Part shown: positions 26,455-39,656 of the stretch, in pieces
How positions within the stretch are numbered: the stretch's first letter is position 1
Layout: each line of letters starts with the position of its first letter
Source of the DNA: CAVWSM01 sp963757805
GTDB lineage: Bacteria > Actinomycetota > Actinomycetes > Jiangellales > Jiangellaceae
Direction: 5' to 3'
Length of the DNA: 64,000 nucleotides
Assembly: GCA_963757805.1 (NCBI GenBank)
Contig: CAVWSM010000010.1
Coordinates: 7,358-71,357, forward strand
Position numbers and translations under genes: made by a program
Notes under the pieces: generated by a model
The model's input: the letters and a program-made list of their open reading frames with translations, nothing else
Told to the model about the DNA's origin: nothing
The model's database searches: none

Positions 26455-27486
26455 TCAGACCGCCAGTGGCACCCGAGGCCGATGGCCGTTCTGCTCGCAG
26501 TCGAAGCACCCGCTCGGCCGTGACCGGGGCGGCGGCGCACCCTCGTCGGCCGCCGCCAGCGCGGCGACGAACGTGTCGGTCAGCGGAAGCCCGGTGCGCT
26601 CCTCCACGAACAGCCACTGTCCCGACGGGTTGACCTCGAAGAACACGTGCTCGCCGTCGGGACGAACACGCATGTCGATCGCGCCGTAGACCAGGCCAAG
26701 CCGCCGCATCAGCCGCAGCAGCCGGGCCTCGACCTCGGCCGGCAGGTCGTACGGGCGCATCGGCACTGTCTCGAGCTCCAGCCGGAAGTCGAGCGAGTAG
26801 GCCAACGACCCGGAGTCGATCGCAACCGCCTGCACCCGGTCGCCGACGACGGTGATGCGCAGGTCGGTATCCCCAGGCACGTACTCCTGGAAGATCACCG
26901 GTGCGTGCCGGACCAGGTCGAGCCGGTCGACCTCGGCGTCACGCAGCACCCGCGTCTCCCGCCAGGCCTGCTCCTGCGCGAGGAACGACTTGTAGACCGT
27001 CCGTACCGGGCCGAGGTTGGTGACAAACTGTCGCGCCCGGTCGGGGTCGTTGGTGATGACCGTACGGGGCACCGACAGGCCGGCCAGCGCGGCCTCGCGC
27101 AGCTGGTACGGCTTGTGCGTCGCCCGCTCGTCGCGCAGCGGGTCGTTGATCCACGCGACCTGGAGCAACGCCCGCAGCCCCTCGAGCCCCTCGTGGCACT
27201 CCGTCAGCGCAAACTGCACCGCCGCCGGATCGGTCACCCCAGGGTCGAGGGTCATGGGCAGCGGTCGCCGCCACCACGCAGCCCGGCACGCCGCAAGGTC
27301 GTGCTCCCTCCCGCCCACGCGCAGCCACAGCTCCGGATAGGGCGACGCGTCGTAGGCGATCGTGACCGATGAGTCGACGGGAAACTGCCCCGAGTCGAGG
27401 ACGACCACCTCGTGACCCCGATGCTCCAGTCGAGACACCACGGGTGCGAGGTGGTCGTCGCCCGGATGCGACTCGACGAGGATCAC
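26455..27486 (-). CDS. MvdC/MvdD-like ATP-grasp peptide ligase
   Basis: A 343-residue ATP-grasp enzyme. The N-terminal pre-ATP-grasp domain (residues 1-115) is followed by the ATP-grasp fold with lysines in ATHKPYQLREA and VYKSFLAQEQAW, a FQEYVPGDTDLRI strand, and the metal-binding segment FFEVNPSGQWLFVEERTGLP, characteristic of the ligases that install lactone or lactam cross-links in microviridin-type peptides (graspetides). A C-terminal CFDC motif is present. The GTG start overlaps the stop of the upstream metallopeptidase (GTGA), so the two are coupled and probably act on each other's product. The repeats in that protein are the likely substrate; this is inference. Confidence 0.85.
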   Translation of the reverse strand: MILVESHPGDDHLAPVVSRLEHRGHEVVVLDSGQFPVDSSVTIAYDASPYPELWLRVGGREHDLAACRAAWWRRPLPMTLDPGVTDPAAVQFALTECHEGLEGLRALLQVAWINDPLRDERATHKPYQLREAALAGLSVPRTVITNDPDRARQFVTNLGPVRTVYKSFLAQEQAWRETRVLRDAEVDRLDLVRHAPVIFQEYVPGDTDLRITVVGDRVQAVAIDSGSLAYSLDFRLELETVPMRPYDLPAEVEARLLRLMRRLGLVYGAIDMRVRPDGEHVFFEVNPSGQWLFVEERTGLPLTDTFVAALAAADEGAPPPRSRPSGCFDCEQNGHRPRVPLAV

Positions 27487-28736
27487 TCGACGCCCCCCTC
27501 GAGGAGACTCGCTGCGAGCGCCACCACCTGCTCCTGGGCGGCCATGAGCTGTTGCAGCGTGGCCGACAGGAGCTCGCTCGCCTCGGCAACGGCCGCCGCG
27601 GCCATCTCGGACTGAGCGAGCAGGTCGGACACCGGGTCACCCGTCGCACCGCCCTCCCACGCGCCCGCCGCGGCGGCGTGGTGCGGCATCGCCAGCGAGA
27701 ACGGGAGAACTCCGCCTGGCCTGCGCAGGTCGGCGATCGGCTTTGTGACCACCCGGTCGTCGCGCGCCTTCTTGAACGTCACGACCGGCTGGTCGTCCTG
27801 CACCTTCTTCACGAGGATGTGCCCGCGGTCGTCGCGCGCCTTCTTGAACGTCACGACCGGCTGGTCGTCACGCACCTTCTTGAACGTGCCAGGCCGGACG
27901 ATGCCCGGGTAGATCGCGTGGACCGCGGCTATGTCGCCCGGCGACAGACCGGTGCGCTGTCCGATCGTCACACCCGGCTGGGTCGGCACGATCGTGGCCT
28001 GCCCGTTGGTGGAGAACGCCGTCGCGGGGTAGTGCATGATCGAGCCGTAGTCGTAGGCCCCGATGTCGTCACCATCGGTCACGTGCTGATTGAAGTTGTG
28101 GACCTTCGACGGGTCGATGTTGGCGAACACGATGGTGACGAAGGTGTTGCGGTCCTCGCGGCTCTGCTCGTGCCACAGCCCGATCGCGTGCCCGATCTCG
28201 TGGATCGCGTTTCCCGTCGAGCAGCCCGAGCCGAGTGAGATGTCCTGCCGACCACCCATCATGCCGACCGCTGAGAAGCAGCCACCGCCGGAGAAGAACC
28301 GGACGTAGTTCGGGTGTTGGCCGGCGTTGGCCGCCGTGCGCAGGATGAAGCGGATCGGGGTGTTCGACTCCCAGTGCGCGATGGCGTCGTTGACCCGGTG
28401 CTGGTCGGGCATCGCCGGGTCGATCTCGTACGGCACGTCCGCGTTGGGCCAGCGGAAGTGGCTGCCGGTGATCGCCACACCGAACGCGATGTCGGCCGAG
28501 CGCTCAGCAGTCCCGACCAGGTCTTCGGCGCGGCCCAGGACGATGTCGCCCTCGAAGATGGCGAGCCCGTCGACCTCGGCGTAGGTCACCTGCTTGCCGG
28601 CGAACGTGGTGCCGTTGATGACCGTGGTGCCGGTCTTGTCGTCGCCGAGCTGCTCGGGCGCCTGGACGGCGCCGGTGGTGGCTCGCTGCGCGCGAGACGT
28701 GGCCTTCTTGGTCGTGCGGCGGCGCTGTGGTGGCAT
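27483..28736 (-). CDS. Astacin-like (M12A) metallopeptidase with C-terminal KKxRDD repeats
   Basis: A 417-residue protein. The peptidase domain (about 90-278) has the full astacin zinc signature HEIGHAIGLWHEQSREDR (ligands His179, His183, His189; catalytic Glu180) and Met-turn SIMHY (Met234). After it come four 12-residue repeats (284-331): TFKKVRDDQPVV, then TFKKARDDRGHI, then LVKKVQDDQPVV, then TFKKARDDRVVT. A Pro/Gly linker and an Ala-rich helical tail (about 370-415) finish the protein. There is no signal peptide, unlike secreted astacins. The Thr/Lys-rich and Asp-Asp repeats look like multi-core graspetide precursor units, and the overlapping downstream gene is an ATP-grasp ligase. The ATG at 28736 has GGGGGG upstream. 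Confidence 0.88.
   Translation of the reverse strand: MPPQRRRTTKKATSRAQRATTGAVQAPEQLGDDKTGTTVINGTTFAGKQVTYAEVDGLAIFEGDIVLGRAEDLVGTAERSADIAFGVAITGSHFRWPNADVPYEIDPAMPDQHRVNDAIAHWESNTPIRFILRTAANAGQHPNYVRFFSGGGCFSAVGMMGGRQDISLGSGCSTGNAIHEIGHAIGLWHEQSREDRNTFVTIVFANIDPSKVHNFNQHVTDGDDIGAYDYGSIMHYPATAFSTNGQATIVPTQPGVTIGQRTGLSPGDIAAVHAIYPGIVRPGTFKKVRDDQPVVTFKKARDDRGHILVKKVQDDQPVVTFKKARDDRVVTKPIADLRRPGGVLPFSLAMPHHAAAAGAWEGGATGDPVSDLLAQSEMAAAAVAEASELLSATLQQLMAAQEQVVALAASLLEGGVE
27754..27869 (-). repeat. 44-bp direct repeat encoding the KKxRDD units
   Basis: Bases 27754-27797 recur identically at 27826-27869, a period of 72 bp or 24 codons. The repeat lies inside the metallopeptidase gene and encodes alternate copies of its 12-residue units. 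Perfect identity at synonymous positions points to recent duplication or gene conversion of the repeat region. Confidence 0.9.
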
Positions 28737-28844
28737 GGCTGACCCCCCGGTATGGGCCGCAGGCCGATGCCGCGGCCTCCGAACGAAAGAGTCCTGCTCC
28801 CCGCCATGAGATACAACTCGGGACGTGGGCACTACGCTCACCAT

Positions 28845-29190
28845 GTGCCGCACGTCCACGCCGTTGTGAACTTCCCCCCGACAGGGTCGCCACAGACAGT
28901 GAACACACTGACACTCGCTGTCGAGGACGTGACGATCGCCGACGCAGCGAGCGAGCGAATCGCGCAGACGCAGCTCAAGGATCTCGTCATCCCACCCGAG
29001 GGCGCCGCGATCGAGATCGACCTCGAGGTTGACGAGACGAGCGACCCACGTCGGCGCTACGCCGTGCGGGTGCATGCATCCCAGTCAGGCGAAGAGCGGT
29101 TCGCGCCCGGCGACTTCCTGTCCACCACGCACGTGCCGGCGAAGTTGACCGGCAACGAGCACGTCGAGCTCGAGCTCACCCACCTGCGCG

Positions 29191-29204
<14 letters not shown>
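28845..29204 (+). CDS. YbaY/YscW-like beta-sandwich domain protein
   Basis: A protein of about 119 residues. The segments LTLAVEDVTIADAASERIAQ, IEIDLEVDE and RRRYAVRVHA follow the pattern of YbaY/YscW lipoprotein-chaperone domains, here without a lipobox or signal peptide. The start is uncertain: GTG 28845 is used, with ATG 28806 an alternative. It is divergent from the metallopeptidase gene, with which it shares about 108 bp of upstream DNA, and its last 14 bases overlap the convergent purF. It may belong to the peptidase/ATP-grasp module; role unknown. Confidence 0.65.
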
Positions 29205-30732
<1,528 letters not shown>

Positions 30733-30742
30733 GGCCTCCAGT

Positions 30743-31225
30743 CTACGGAACCCGGCTGGGCGCGCCCGCGGCCTGCTTGAGGTGCTCGAGGACGCGCTCG
30801 GTCATCTCGGCGAGGGCCTCGATCTCGTCCGGTGTCAGCCGGTCGATCAGGTGGCGGCGCACCGACTCGACGTGGCCCGGCGCGGCCGCCGCGATTGCGC
30901 GCCGCCCGCCCTGGGTGAGCACGATCATCGACCCTCGGCCGTCGTCCTCGCAGGCTTCCCGGTCGACGAGTCCACGCTGCTGCATGCGGGTGATGTGGTG
31001 GGAGAGCCGACTCGTGGACCAGAGCATCCACGCGGCAAGGTCTCCGAGGCGCATACGGTTCCCCTCGGCCTCGGAGAGGTTGGACAGCACGTCATAGTCG
31101 GACTCCGACAGCCCGCTGTCCTGCAGCAGGTCTCGGGCGAGCTGCAGATCGAGCATCGCGCGCATTCGCCGGTAGCCCATCCAGGCGCGCATCTCTCGGT
31201 CGTCGAGCCATCGGGGTTCGGCCAC
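30743..31225 (-). CDS. MarR-family transcriptional regulator
   Basis: A 160-residue winged-helix dimer protein. The recognition region is SEAEGNRMRLGDLAAWMLWS, followed by SRLSHHITRMQQRGLVDREA and an acidic wing (DDGRGSMIVLT), all typical of MarR. It is divergent from an FMN reductase gene, and two similar 15-bp sites lie between the starts, so it very likely represses that gene and perhaps itself. The GTG at 31225 is used. Its stop is 10 bp from the purF start region, on the same strand, so transcription may continue into purF. Ligand unknown. Confidence 0.9.
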   Translation of the reverse strand: MAEPRWLDDREMRAWMGYRRMRAMLDLQLARDLLQDSGLSESDYDVLSNLSEAEGNRMRLGDLAAWMLWSTSRLSHHITRMQQRGLVDREACEDDGRGSMIVLTQGGRRAIAAAAPGHVESVRRHLIDRLTPDEIEALAEMTERVLEHLKQAAGAPSRVP

Positions 31226-31248
31226 GTCGTCGACTCTAGCGCAAATTG

Positions 31249-31290
31249 TTGACGTGTCATCAACCTCTGACTAGGTTGGTGACATGTCAA
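31249..31290 (+). promoter_or_regulatory. Leaderless promoter with two MarR-type operators
   Basis: TTGACG (31249-31254) and TAGGTT (31272-31277) are spaced 17 bp, and the ATG of the FMN reductase follows 6 bases after the -10, so transcription should start at or next to the A of ATG. Two near-identical inverted sites, TTGACGTGTCATCAA (31249-31263) and TTGGTGACATGTCAA (31276-31290, 13 of 15 matching in inverse), cover the -35 and the -10/start codon. Bound repressor would block both elements. Confidence 0.8.
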
Positions 31291-31865
31291 CGAAGCGCCT
31301 GCACGTCATCGTCGCCAGCACTCGCCCGGCGCGAGTCGGCCCCCAGATCGCCGACTGGTTCACCGAGGTCGCATCGAGCAGCACCGGCTTCGACGTGCGC
31401 CTGGTCGATCTCGCCGAGATCGGGCTGCCGTTCCTCGACGAGCCGCACTCGGCGATCGACGGGCTGCCGTACGCCCACGAGCACACCCGCCGCTGGAGCG
31501 CCCTGACCACGGCCGGCGACGCCTTCGTCTTCGTGATGCCCGAATACAACAGGGGCTACAACGCGCCGCTGAAGAACGCGCTCGACTTCCTCTATTACGA
31601 GTGGAACTACAAGCCCGTCGGCTTCGTGAGCTACGGGATGTCATCCGCAGGCCTGCGCGCCGCAGACATGATCAAGCCGGTTGTCGTTGCTCTGAAGATG
31701 GTGCCGATCGCGGAGTTCGTCCACATCCATGTGCGGCAGGCGATCGACTCTGATGGGGTCTTCGTCCCCACCACGGGCATGGCCGACGCTGCACACGAGC
31801 TGCTGGGCGAGCTCAGCGCGATGACCGAAGCCCTGGCGGAGATACGGGGCAAGGCCGGCCGCTAG
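31284..31865 (+). CDS. NADPH-dependent FMN reductase family protein
   Basis: A 193-residue flavodoxin-like reductase. The FMN phosphate loop VIVASTRPARVGPQ is at residues 8-21, and MPEYNRGYNAPLKNALDF (about 83-100) is the second flavin-binding motif of the family. Family members reduce FMN, quinones or azo compounds in the cytoplasm. The ATG at 31284 has no ribosome-binding site but sits 6 bases after a -10 box, so the mRNA should be leaderless. Control by the divergent MarR protein suggests a stress-inducible detoxification role; substrate unknown. Confidence 0.92.
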   Translation: MSTKRLHVIVASTRPARVGPQIADWFTEVASSSTGFDVRLVDLAEIGLPFLDEPHSAIDGLPYAHEHTRRWSALTTAGDAFVFVMPEYNRGYNAPLKNALDFLYYEWNYKPVGFVSYGMSSAGLRAADMIKPVVVALKMVPIAEFVHIHVRQAIDSDGVFVPTTGMADAAHELLGELSAMTEALAEIRGKAGR

Positions 31866-31868
31866 GGT
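31863..31868 (+). promoter_or_regulatory. -10 box TAGGGT of leaderless serine hydrolase gene
   Basis: TAGGGT overlaps the stop codon of the FMN reductase gene and ends 7 bases before the GTG start of the next gene, which has no ribosome-binding site. The -35 region is weak. Confidence 0.5.
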
Positions 31869-31875
31869 CGCGGGC

Positions 31876-33231
31876 GTGCTTCAGCCCACCACTGCCGCCC
31901 AGCTGTCCGCCCGTGTCCGCACCGAGCAGGCCTCGTCCCGGCTGCCGTCGATCGTCGCCGGCGTGGTCCGGCACGGGGAGCTGGCGTGGTCCCACGCGGC
32001 GGGATATCTCGACGGGCGCCCGGAAGGACCGCCCGCCGACGCACAAGCGCAGTACCGCATCGGCTCGATCACAAAGACGTTCGTCGGCGTCGCGGTGATG
32101 CGGCTGCGCGACGAGGGGCGGCTCGACCTGAGCGACCGGCTCGACGCATACGTGCCGGGCACGGCGTTCGGCCAGGTCACGATCGCGCAGCTCCTGTCGC
32201 ACGCCTCCGGGCTGCAGGCCGAGACCGATGGACCTTGGTGGGAGCGGACACCCGGTGGTGAGTGGGAGCCGCTCGCCGCGTCGCTGGCCGGGCTTCGACA
32301 CCGTCCGGGTCGGCGGTTCCACTACTCCAACCCTGGCTTCGCTGCCCTGGGTGAGGTCGTTTCGCGCCTGCGCGGCGCGTCCTGGGACGAGGTCGTACGC
32401 CGCGAGCTGCTCACCCCGCTCGGCATGTCACGTACGACGGCACGGCCGCAGACTCCGTACGCGCCTGGCCTCGCCGTGCACCCGTACGCCGATCTCGTCC
32501 TGCCGGAGCCCGAGCATGACGCCGGGGCGATGGCTCCCGCCGGTCAGCTGTGGTCGACGGTCGGCGACCTCGGCCGCTGGGCGGCGTTCCTGGGCGGCGA
32601 GACCGGCGACGTGCTGTCTGCCGACACCCTCGCCGAGATGCGCGAGCCGCTGGTGGTCGATGACACGCCTGGAGCGGCGTGGACGGGCGCGTACGGCCTC
32701 GGCATTCAGGTCTGGAACGTGGACGGGCAACGGTTCGTCGGCCATGGCGGCTCGATGCCGGGGTACCTCGCCGGCCTCCGCGTCGACGTAGCGTCAGGTG
32801 ACGGCGTCGTCGTCATGACCAACTCGACGGCTGGCCTGTCACGCACGATCAGCAGTGACCTGCTGGCCACGCTCGCGACCGCCGAGCCGATCGCGCCGGA
32901 TCCTTGGCACACGGACGAGGTGGCGCCCGAGGTGCTCGACATTGTGGGGGCGTGGTTCTGGGGCCCGTCGCCGTTCACGCTGCATGCCCGCACCGATGAC
33001 TGGCTCGAGCTCGTGTCCGTCAACGGCGGGCGTGGGTCGCGGTTCCGGCCGGTCGGGCAGGATCGGTGGGTCGGCTTGGACGGCTACTACGCGGGCGAGG
33101 TGCTGCGAGTCGTGCGGCGTGGTGACGGAGCCGTGCGCCACCTCGACCTGGCGTCGTTCGTCTTCACCCGTACGCCCTACGACCCGTCAGCAGAGATCCC
33201 GGGCGGGCTGGACGACCGCGGCTGGCACTGA
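31876..33231 (+). CDS. Beta-lactamase-fold serine hydrolase (class C-like)
   Basis: A 451-residue member of the penicillin-binding-protein-like serine hydrolases. The nucleophile motif SITK is near residue 64 (IGSITKTFVGVAVMRL), the second motif YSN at about 152 (FHYSNPGFAALGE), and HGG near 293 (FVGHGGSMPGYLAG). No signal peptide is seen, so it is probably cytoplasmic and an esterase or D-amino peptidase rather than a resistance enzyme. A C-terminal domain of about 110 residues (after 340) is extra. Its 3' end overlaps the convergent membrane protein gene by 45 bases. Substrate unknown. Confidence 0.9.
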   Translation: MLQPTTAAQLSARVRTEQASSRLPSIVAGVVRHGELAWSHAAGYLDGRPEGPPADAQAQYRIGSITKTFVGVAVMRLRDEGRLDLSDRLDAYVPGTAFGQVTIAQLLSHASGLQAETDGPWWERTPGGEWEPLAASLAGLRHRPGRRFHYSNPGFAALGEVVSRLRGASWDEVVRRELLTPLGMSRTTARPQTPYAPGLAVHPYADLVLPEPEHDAGAMAPAGQLWSTVGDLGRWAAFLGGETGDVLSADTLAEMREPLVVDDTPGAAWTGAYGLGIQVWNVDGQRFVGHGGSMPGYLAGLRVDVASGDGVVVMTNSTAGLSRTISSDLLATLATAEPIAPDPWHTDEVAPEVLDIVGAWFWGPSPFTLHARTDDWLELVSVNGGRGSRFRPVGQDRWVGLDGYYAGEVLRVVRRGDGAVRHLDLASFVFTRTPYDPSAEIPGGLDDRGWH

Positions 33232-33588
33232 GCTCGCGTGCGCCCGGAAAGGCCCGCCCAGCTCGGCCAGCTCGCGCAGCCGCGGACCGAGCGTGTACCA
33301 GGCCCAGAGAACGGGCAGCACCAAGACCGGCAGGGTCACGACCGATGTTCCGAGGAACGGCGAGCCTGTGACCGGCCAGGCGATCACGGCGACGATCAGG
33401 CGGAGCATCGCCAGCGCAGTGGCGAGCGCAAGCGCAATGGAGGCCAGCAGGGCGGATGACCGCCCGCCGGTGCTCATCGTCGGCGGCCTCAGGAGCGGCA
33501 CCATGGCCGCCGCGACGACCAGTCCAGCCAGCAGGATGCCTGAGGCCAGGAGGACGTCGAGGGCGGTCAGCGCGATATCCACGTACAT
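33187..33588 (-). CDS. Small integral membrane protein, unknown
   Basis: A 133-residue protein with about four hydrophobic segments, including VLLASGILLAGLVVAAAMV, SIALALATALAMLRLIVAVIA and VVTLPVLVLPVLWAWYTLG. The ATG at 33588 is used because GGGAG precedes it at a good distance. The short C-terminal tail is encoded in the 45-base overlap with the convergent serine hydrolase gene. No family recognised. Confidence 0.65.
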   Translation of the reverse strand: MYVDIALTALDVLLASGILLAGLVVAAAMVPLLRPPTMSTGGRSSALLASIALALATALAMLRLIVAVIAWPVTGSPFLGTSVVTLPVLVLPVLWAWYTLGPRLRELAELGGPFRAHASSVPAAVVQPARDLC

Positions 33589-33682
33589 GACGATGCTCCC
33601 GGGAGGGTGTTGATACATCGGGGCAATCCCCCGAGTTGACCCTGGGGCTATCCCGACCCCAGTCCGCCGCCGAGCCGCCCCC

Positions 33683-36773
<3,091 letters not shown>

Positions 36774-36929
36774 CGCGATGACCTCCGGAATATGGCACGT
36801 GAGATATCGGCAACGTATCCAGCCGAAGGTGAACCGCGCATCCCCTACGAGCGAACTTATGACGATTGACATGCCAGCACGCCGGGAGGAGTCTCCCGAT
36901 CACGAAGAAGATCGTCTGCGAGGTGCGCG

Positions 36930-38045
36930 ATGGCGGTTCACGAGGTCCGTATCGACCGATCCAAGACGCTGCTCGAAGAGCCAGGCACCGGTCACAACAG
37001 ATGGCATCCGGACATCGAGCCGATCGTGCGCTGCGACCCCGGTGACGAGGTCGTGCTGGAGACGCGCGATGCGTTCGACGGTCAGATGGGACCACGGGCA
37101 ACCTTGGAGACTGTCGCGGCGCCCAACCTCGACGTGGTGCATCCGCTGACCGGTCCTGTGTACGTGGAGGGCGCAGCACCAGGGGATCTGCTCGAGGTCG
37201 AGATCATCGAAGTGATCCCGGACAGCTATGGCTACACCGTGCAAGTGCCGGGGTTCGGGTTCCTTCGCGACGAGTTCCCCGACCCGTTCATCGTGCACTG
37301 GGACATCGCGGACGGCTGGGCAACGTCGGCGGACCTGCCGGGCGTGCGCATCCCGGGTTCGCCGTTCATGGGCACGATCGGGCTGACTCCGGGACATGAA
37401 GCGCTGCCCCTGATCGCGGCTCGCGAGCAAGCGTCGCTCGACCGCGGCGGCTTCGTCCTGCCACCGTCCCCCGCATCGGCCGTGCCGTCGGATCCGCGGA
37501 TCGCAGCAGCGGCGCTGCGTACGATCCCGCCGCGCGAGCAGGCCGGCAACGTCGACATCAAGCAGCTAGGCGCCGGGACGCGGCTGTTCATCCCGATCGA
37601 CACTCCCGGTGCGCTCTTCTCCGCCGGCGACGCCCACTTCGCCCAAGGCGACTCCGAGACATGCGGCACCGCGATCGAGATGAGCGCGACGCTGCGGGTC
37701 CGCTTCGCCGTACACACGGGCAAGGCTCAGCAGCAGGGCATCCGAGACCCGCAGTTCTCGCGGTCGGACTACTGGGTCGCGCCCGAGTACGCCACACCGC
37801 AGCGCTTCTACGCCACGACCGGAATGTCGGTGAGCAGGGACGGTGAGGTGCGTGCGGAGGACGCGACGCTCGCTGCCCGGAACGCCCTGCTGAGCATGAT
37901 CGACCATCTCGGCCAGCGCGGGTTCGGCCGGCAGCAGGCGTACGTGATCTGCAGCGTCGCCGTCGATCTGAAGGTCAGCCAGCTCGTCGACGTACCCAGC
38001 TTTCTGGTCTCGGCGTTCCTGCCGGAGGCGATCTTCACCACCTGA
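36930..38045 (+). CDS. fmdA: Acetamidase/formamidase family protein
   Basis: A 371-residue FmdA-like amidase that hydrolyses short amides to ammonia and the acid. Family segments are visible: GHNRWHPDIEPIVRC, the metal-site regions GPVYVEGAAPGDLLEV and GDAHFAQGDSETCGTAIEMS. No signal peptide, so cytoplasmic. The ATG at 36930 has GAGGTGCGCG upstream. It is divergent from the nuclease gene and alone. Formamide versus acetamide preference cannot be told. Length slightly below classical formamidases (about 400). Confidence 0.9.
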   Translation: MAVHEVRIDRSKTLLEEPGTGHNRWHPDIEPIVRCDPGDEVVLETRDAFDGQMGPRATLETVAAPNLDVVHPLTGPVYVEGAAPGDLLEVEIIEVIPDSYGYTVQVPGFGFLRDEFPDPFIVHWDIADGWATSADLPGVRIPGSPFMGTIGLTPGHEALPLIAAREQASLDRGGFVLPPSPASAVPSDPRIAAAALRTIPPREQAGNVDIKQLGAGTRLFIPIDTPGALFSAGDAHFAQGDSETCGTAIEMSATLRVRFAVHTGKAQQQGIRDPQFSRSDYWVAPEYATPQRFYATTGMSVSRDGEVRAEDATLAARNALLSMIDHLGQRGFGRQQAYVICSVAVDLKVSQLVDVPSFLVSAFLPEAIFTT

Positions 38046-38085
38046 CCGCTGAGGCAACGCGCTGAAACCTGACCGGGCCGACCCC

Positions 38086-38155
38086 TTGACCGACGCACTC
38101 GGGCAGCCCTAGGGTCACGATTCAGGAAAGGTTCTTTCCCTTTACCTCGTGACCC
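38086..38155 (+). promoter_or_regulatory. Chitinase promoter with nested palindromes
   Basis: TTGACC (38086-38091) and TAGGGT (38110-38115) are spaced 18 bp. Just after the expected start point lies the palindrome GGAAAGGTTCTTTCC (38125-38139), enclosed by the inverted pair GGGTCACG (38112-38119) and CGTGACCC (38148-38155). The inner palindrome looks like a LacI/GntR-size repressor site blocking transcription start; the outer pair could also form an mRNA hairpin next to the ribosome-binding site GGAG. Confidence 0.65.
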
Positions 38156-38167
38156 CTTGGAGTGACG

Positions 38168-39524
38168 ATGCGTCGACGGTCACCACTGCGCGTTGCTGGA
38201 CTGGCTACAGCTCTTGCCCTAACCGTCGCCGGACTCCCGGCCGTGGCCACGGCGACTGACGACGAGCATTCGCGCAGCTCGCACAAGCAAGAGCCGCTCA
38301 GCGTGGGGTACTTCACCCAGTGGGGCATCTACGGCAAGAACTTCCATGTCAAGAACCTCGACACGAGCGGCGCCGCGGAGAACCTGACTCACATCAACTA
38401 CGCGTTCGGCAACGTCAGCGAAGACGGCAAATGCTCCATCAATATTCCTATTCTCGGCGAGAGCGACCCGTGGGCCGACTACCAGCGGCCGGTTCCGGCC
38501 CACCAGAGCGTCGACGGTGTCGGTGACGTGGCGGGAGACGCCCTCATGGGCAACTTCGGCCAGCTGCAGAAGCTGAAGGCGAAGCACCCGCGACCTCAAG
38601 GTCAACATCTCCCTCGGTGGCTGGTCGTGGTCGACGTACTTCTCGAATGCAGCGCTGACCCGGGAGTCGCGTCAGAGCGTTCGTCAAGTCGTGCATCGAC
38701 CTCTACATCAAGGGTGACCTGCCCGCGGAAGGCGGCAGCGGTGGCAAGGGGGCCGCGGCGGGCGTGTTCGACGGCATCGACCTCGACTGGGAGTGGCCCA
38801 ACTGGCCGGGTGACGTCGGCAACGTCATCCGACCCGAGGACCGCGAGAACTTCACCGCACTGGTCAAGGAGTTCCGCAAGCAGCTCGATGAGCTTGGGCG
38901 CAAGACACGCAAGCACTACGAGCTGACCGCGTTCCTGCCCGCAAACCCGGCTGCCATGGAGGCGGGCTTCGAGGCCAAGAAGGCCTTCAAGTACCTCGAC
39001 TTCGCCACGATTCAGGGCTATGACTTCCACGGCACCTGGGAGCCCGCGACCAACCAGCAGTCGGCACTGTTCGAGCCAGACGGGGCGCCGGTCACGCCGG
39101 ACTTCACCGGCGACCGCGCCGTGCAGGAGTGGCTCGACCGCGGGGCGCCCCGCCACAAGGTCGTGCTCGGGGTTCCGTTCTACGGGCAGGGCTGGACCGG
39201 AGTGTCAGCGGCGGTGGTGACGGGCTGTTCCAGCCGGCCACGGGCCCGGCTCCGGCCACGTTCGGAGCCGGCATCGAGGACTGGAAGGCGCTGCGGACGC
39301 TGCTCGACCAGGGCTACACGCTGCACCGCGACACCGACTCGGGCCATGCGTGGCTGTTCAACGGCACGACGTTCTGGACCTACGACGACCCCACCGTCTT
39401 GGCGCAGAAGACCGCCTACATCCGCGAGGAACGTCTCGGCGGCGCGATGGCTTGGTCGCTCGACGGCGACGACGCCAACGCCACCTTGACCAAGGCCATC
39501 TGGGCCGGGCTGAACGACGACTGA
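38168..39524 (+). pseudogene. Secreted GH18 chitinase, three frameshifts
   Basis: A glycoside hydrolase family 18 chitinase of about 450 residues: signal peptide (MRRRSPLRVAGLATALALTV), SVGYFTQWGIYGKNF strand, SLGGWSWS, catalytic motif FDGIDLDWEW and a C-terminal TYDDPTVLAQKTAYIREE / GGAMAWSLDGDD region. The frame breaks near 38595 (before LKVNISLGGWSW), near 38670 (before AFVKSCIDLYIKG) and near 39215 (before GLFQPATGPAPATFGAG). Each continuation is fully conserved, so the lesions are single-base and could be sequencing errors. The ATG at 38168 has GGAG upstream. Would degrade chitin extracellularly. Confidence 0.85.
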
Positions 39525-39546
39525 CCGAGCACTCCCCCCGACCCGT

Positions 39547-39607
39547 GTTGATCATGGCGGAGATGTGATCATTCCTTGCGGATGACCACACCTCTGCCAT
39601 GATCAAC
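39547..39607. repeat. 61-bp palindromic element, copy 3
   Basis: Invariant 12-bp arms with imperfect inner stem. It begins 22 bp after the chitinase stop codon and precedes the metallo-beta-lactamase-fold gene. Confidence 0.9.
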
Positions 39608-39656
39608 GCGGTCTTTGGGTTGGTGGCGTCCGGCCGGATTCAAGGAGGTGGCCACG

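Noticed and set aside
31876..33231. Serine hydrolase as an antibiotic-resistance beta-lactamase
   Set aside because: It lacks a signal peptide and has the esterase-like layout with a long C-terminal extra domain; SxxK and YxN alone do not show beta-lactam hydrolysis.
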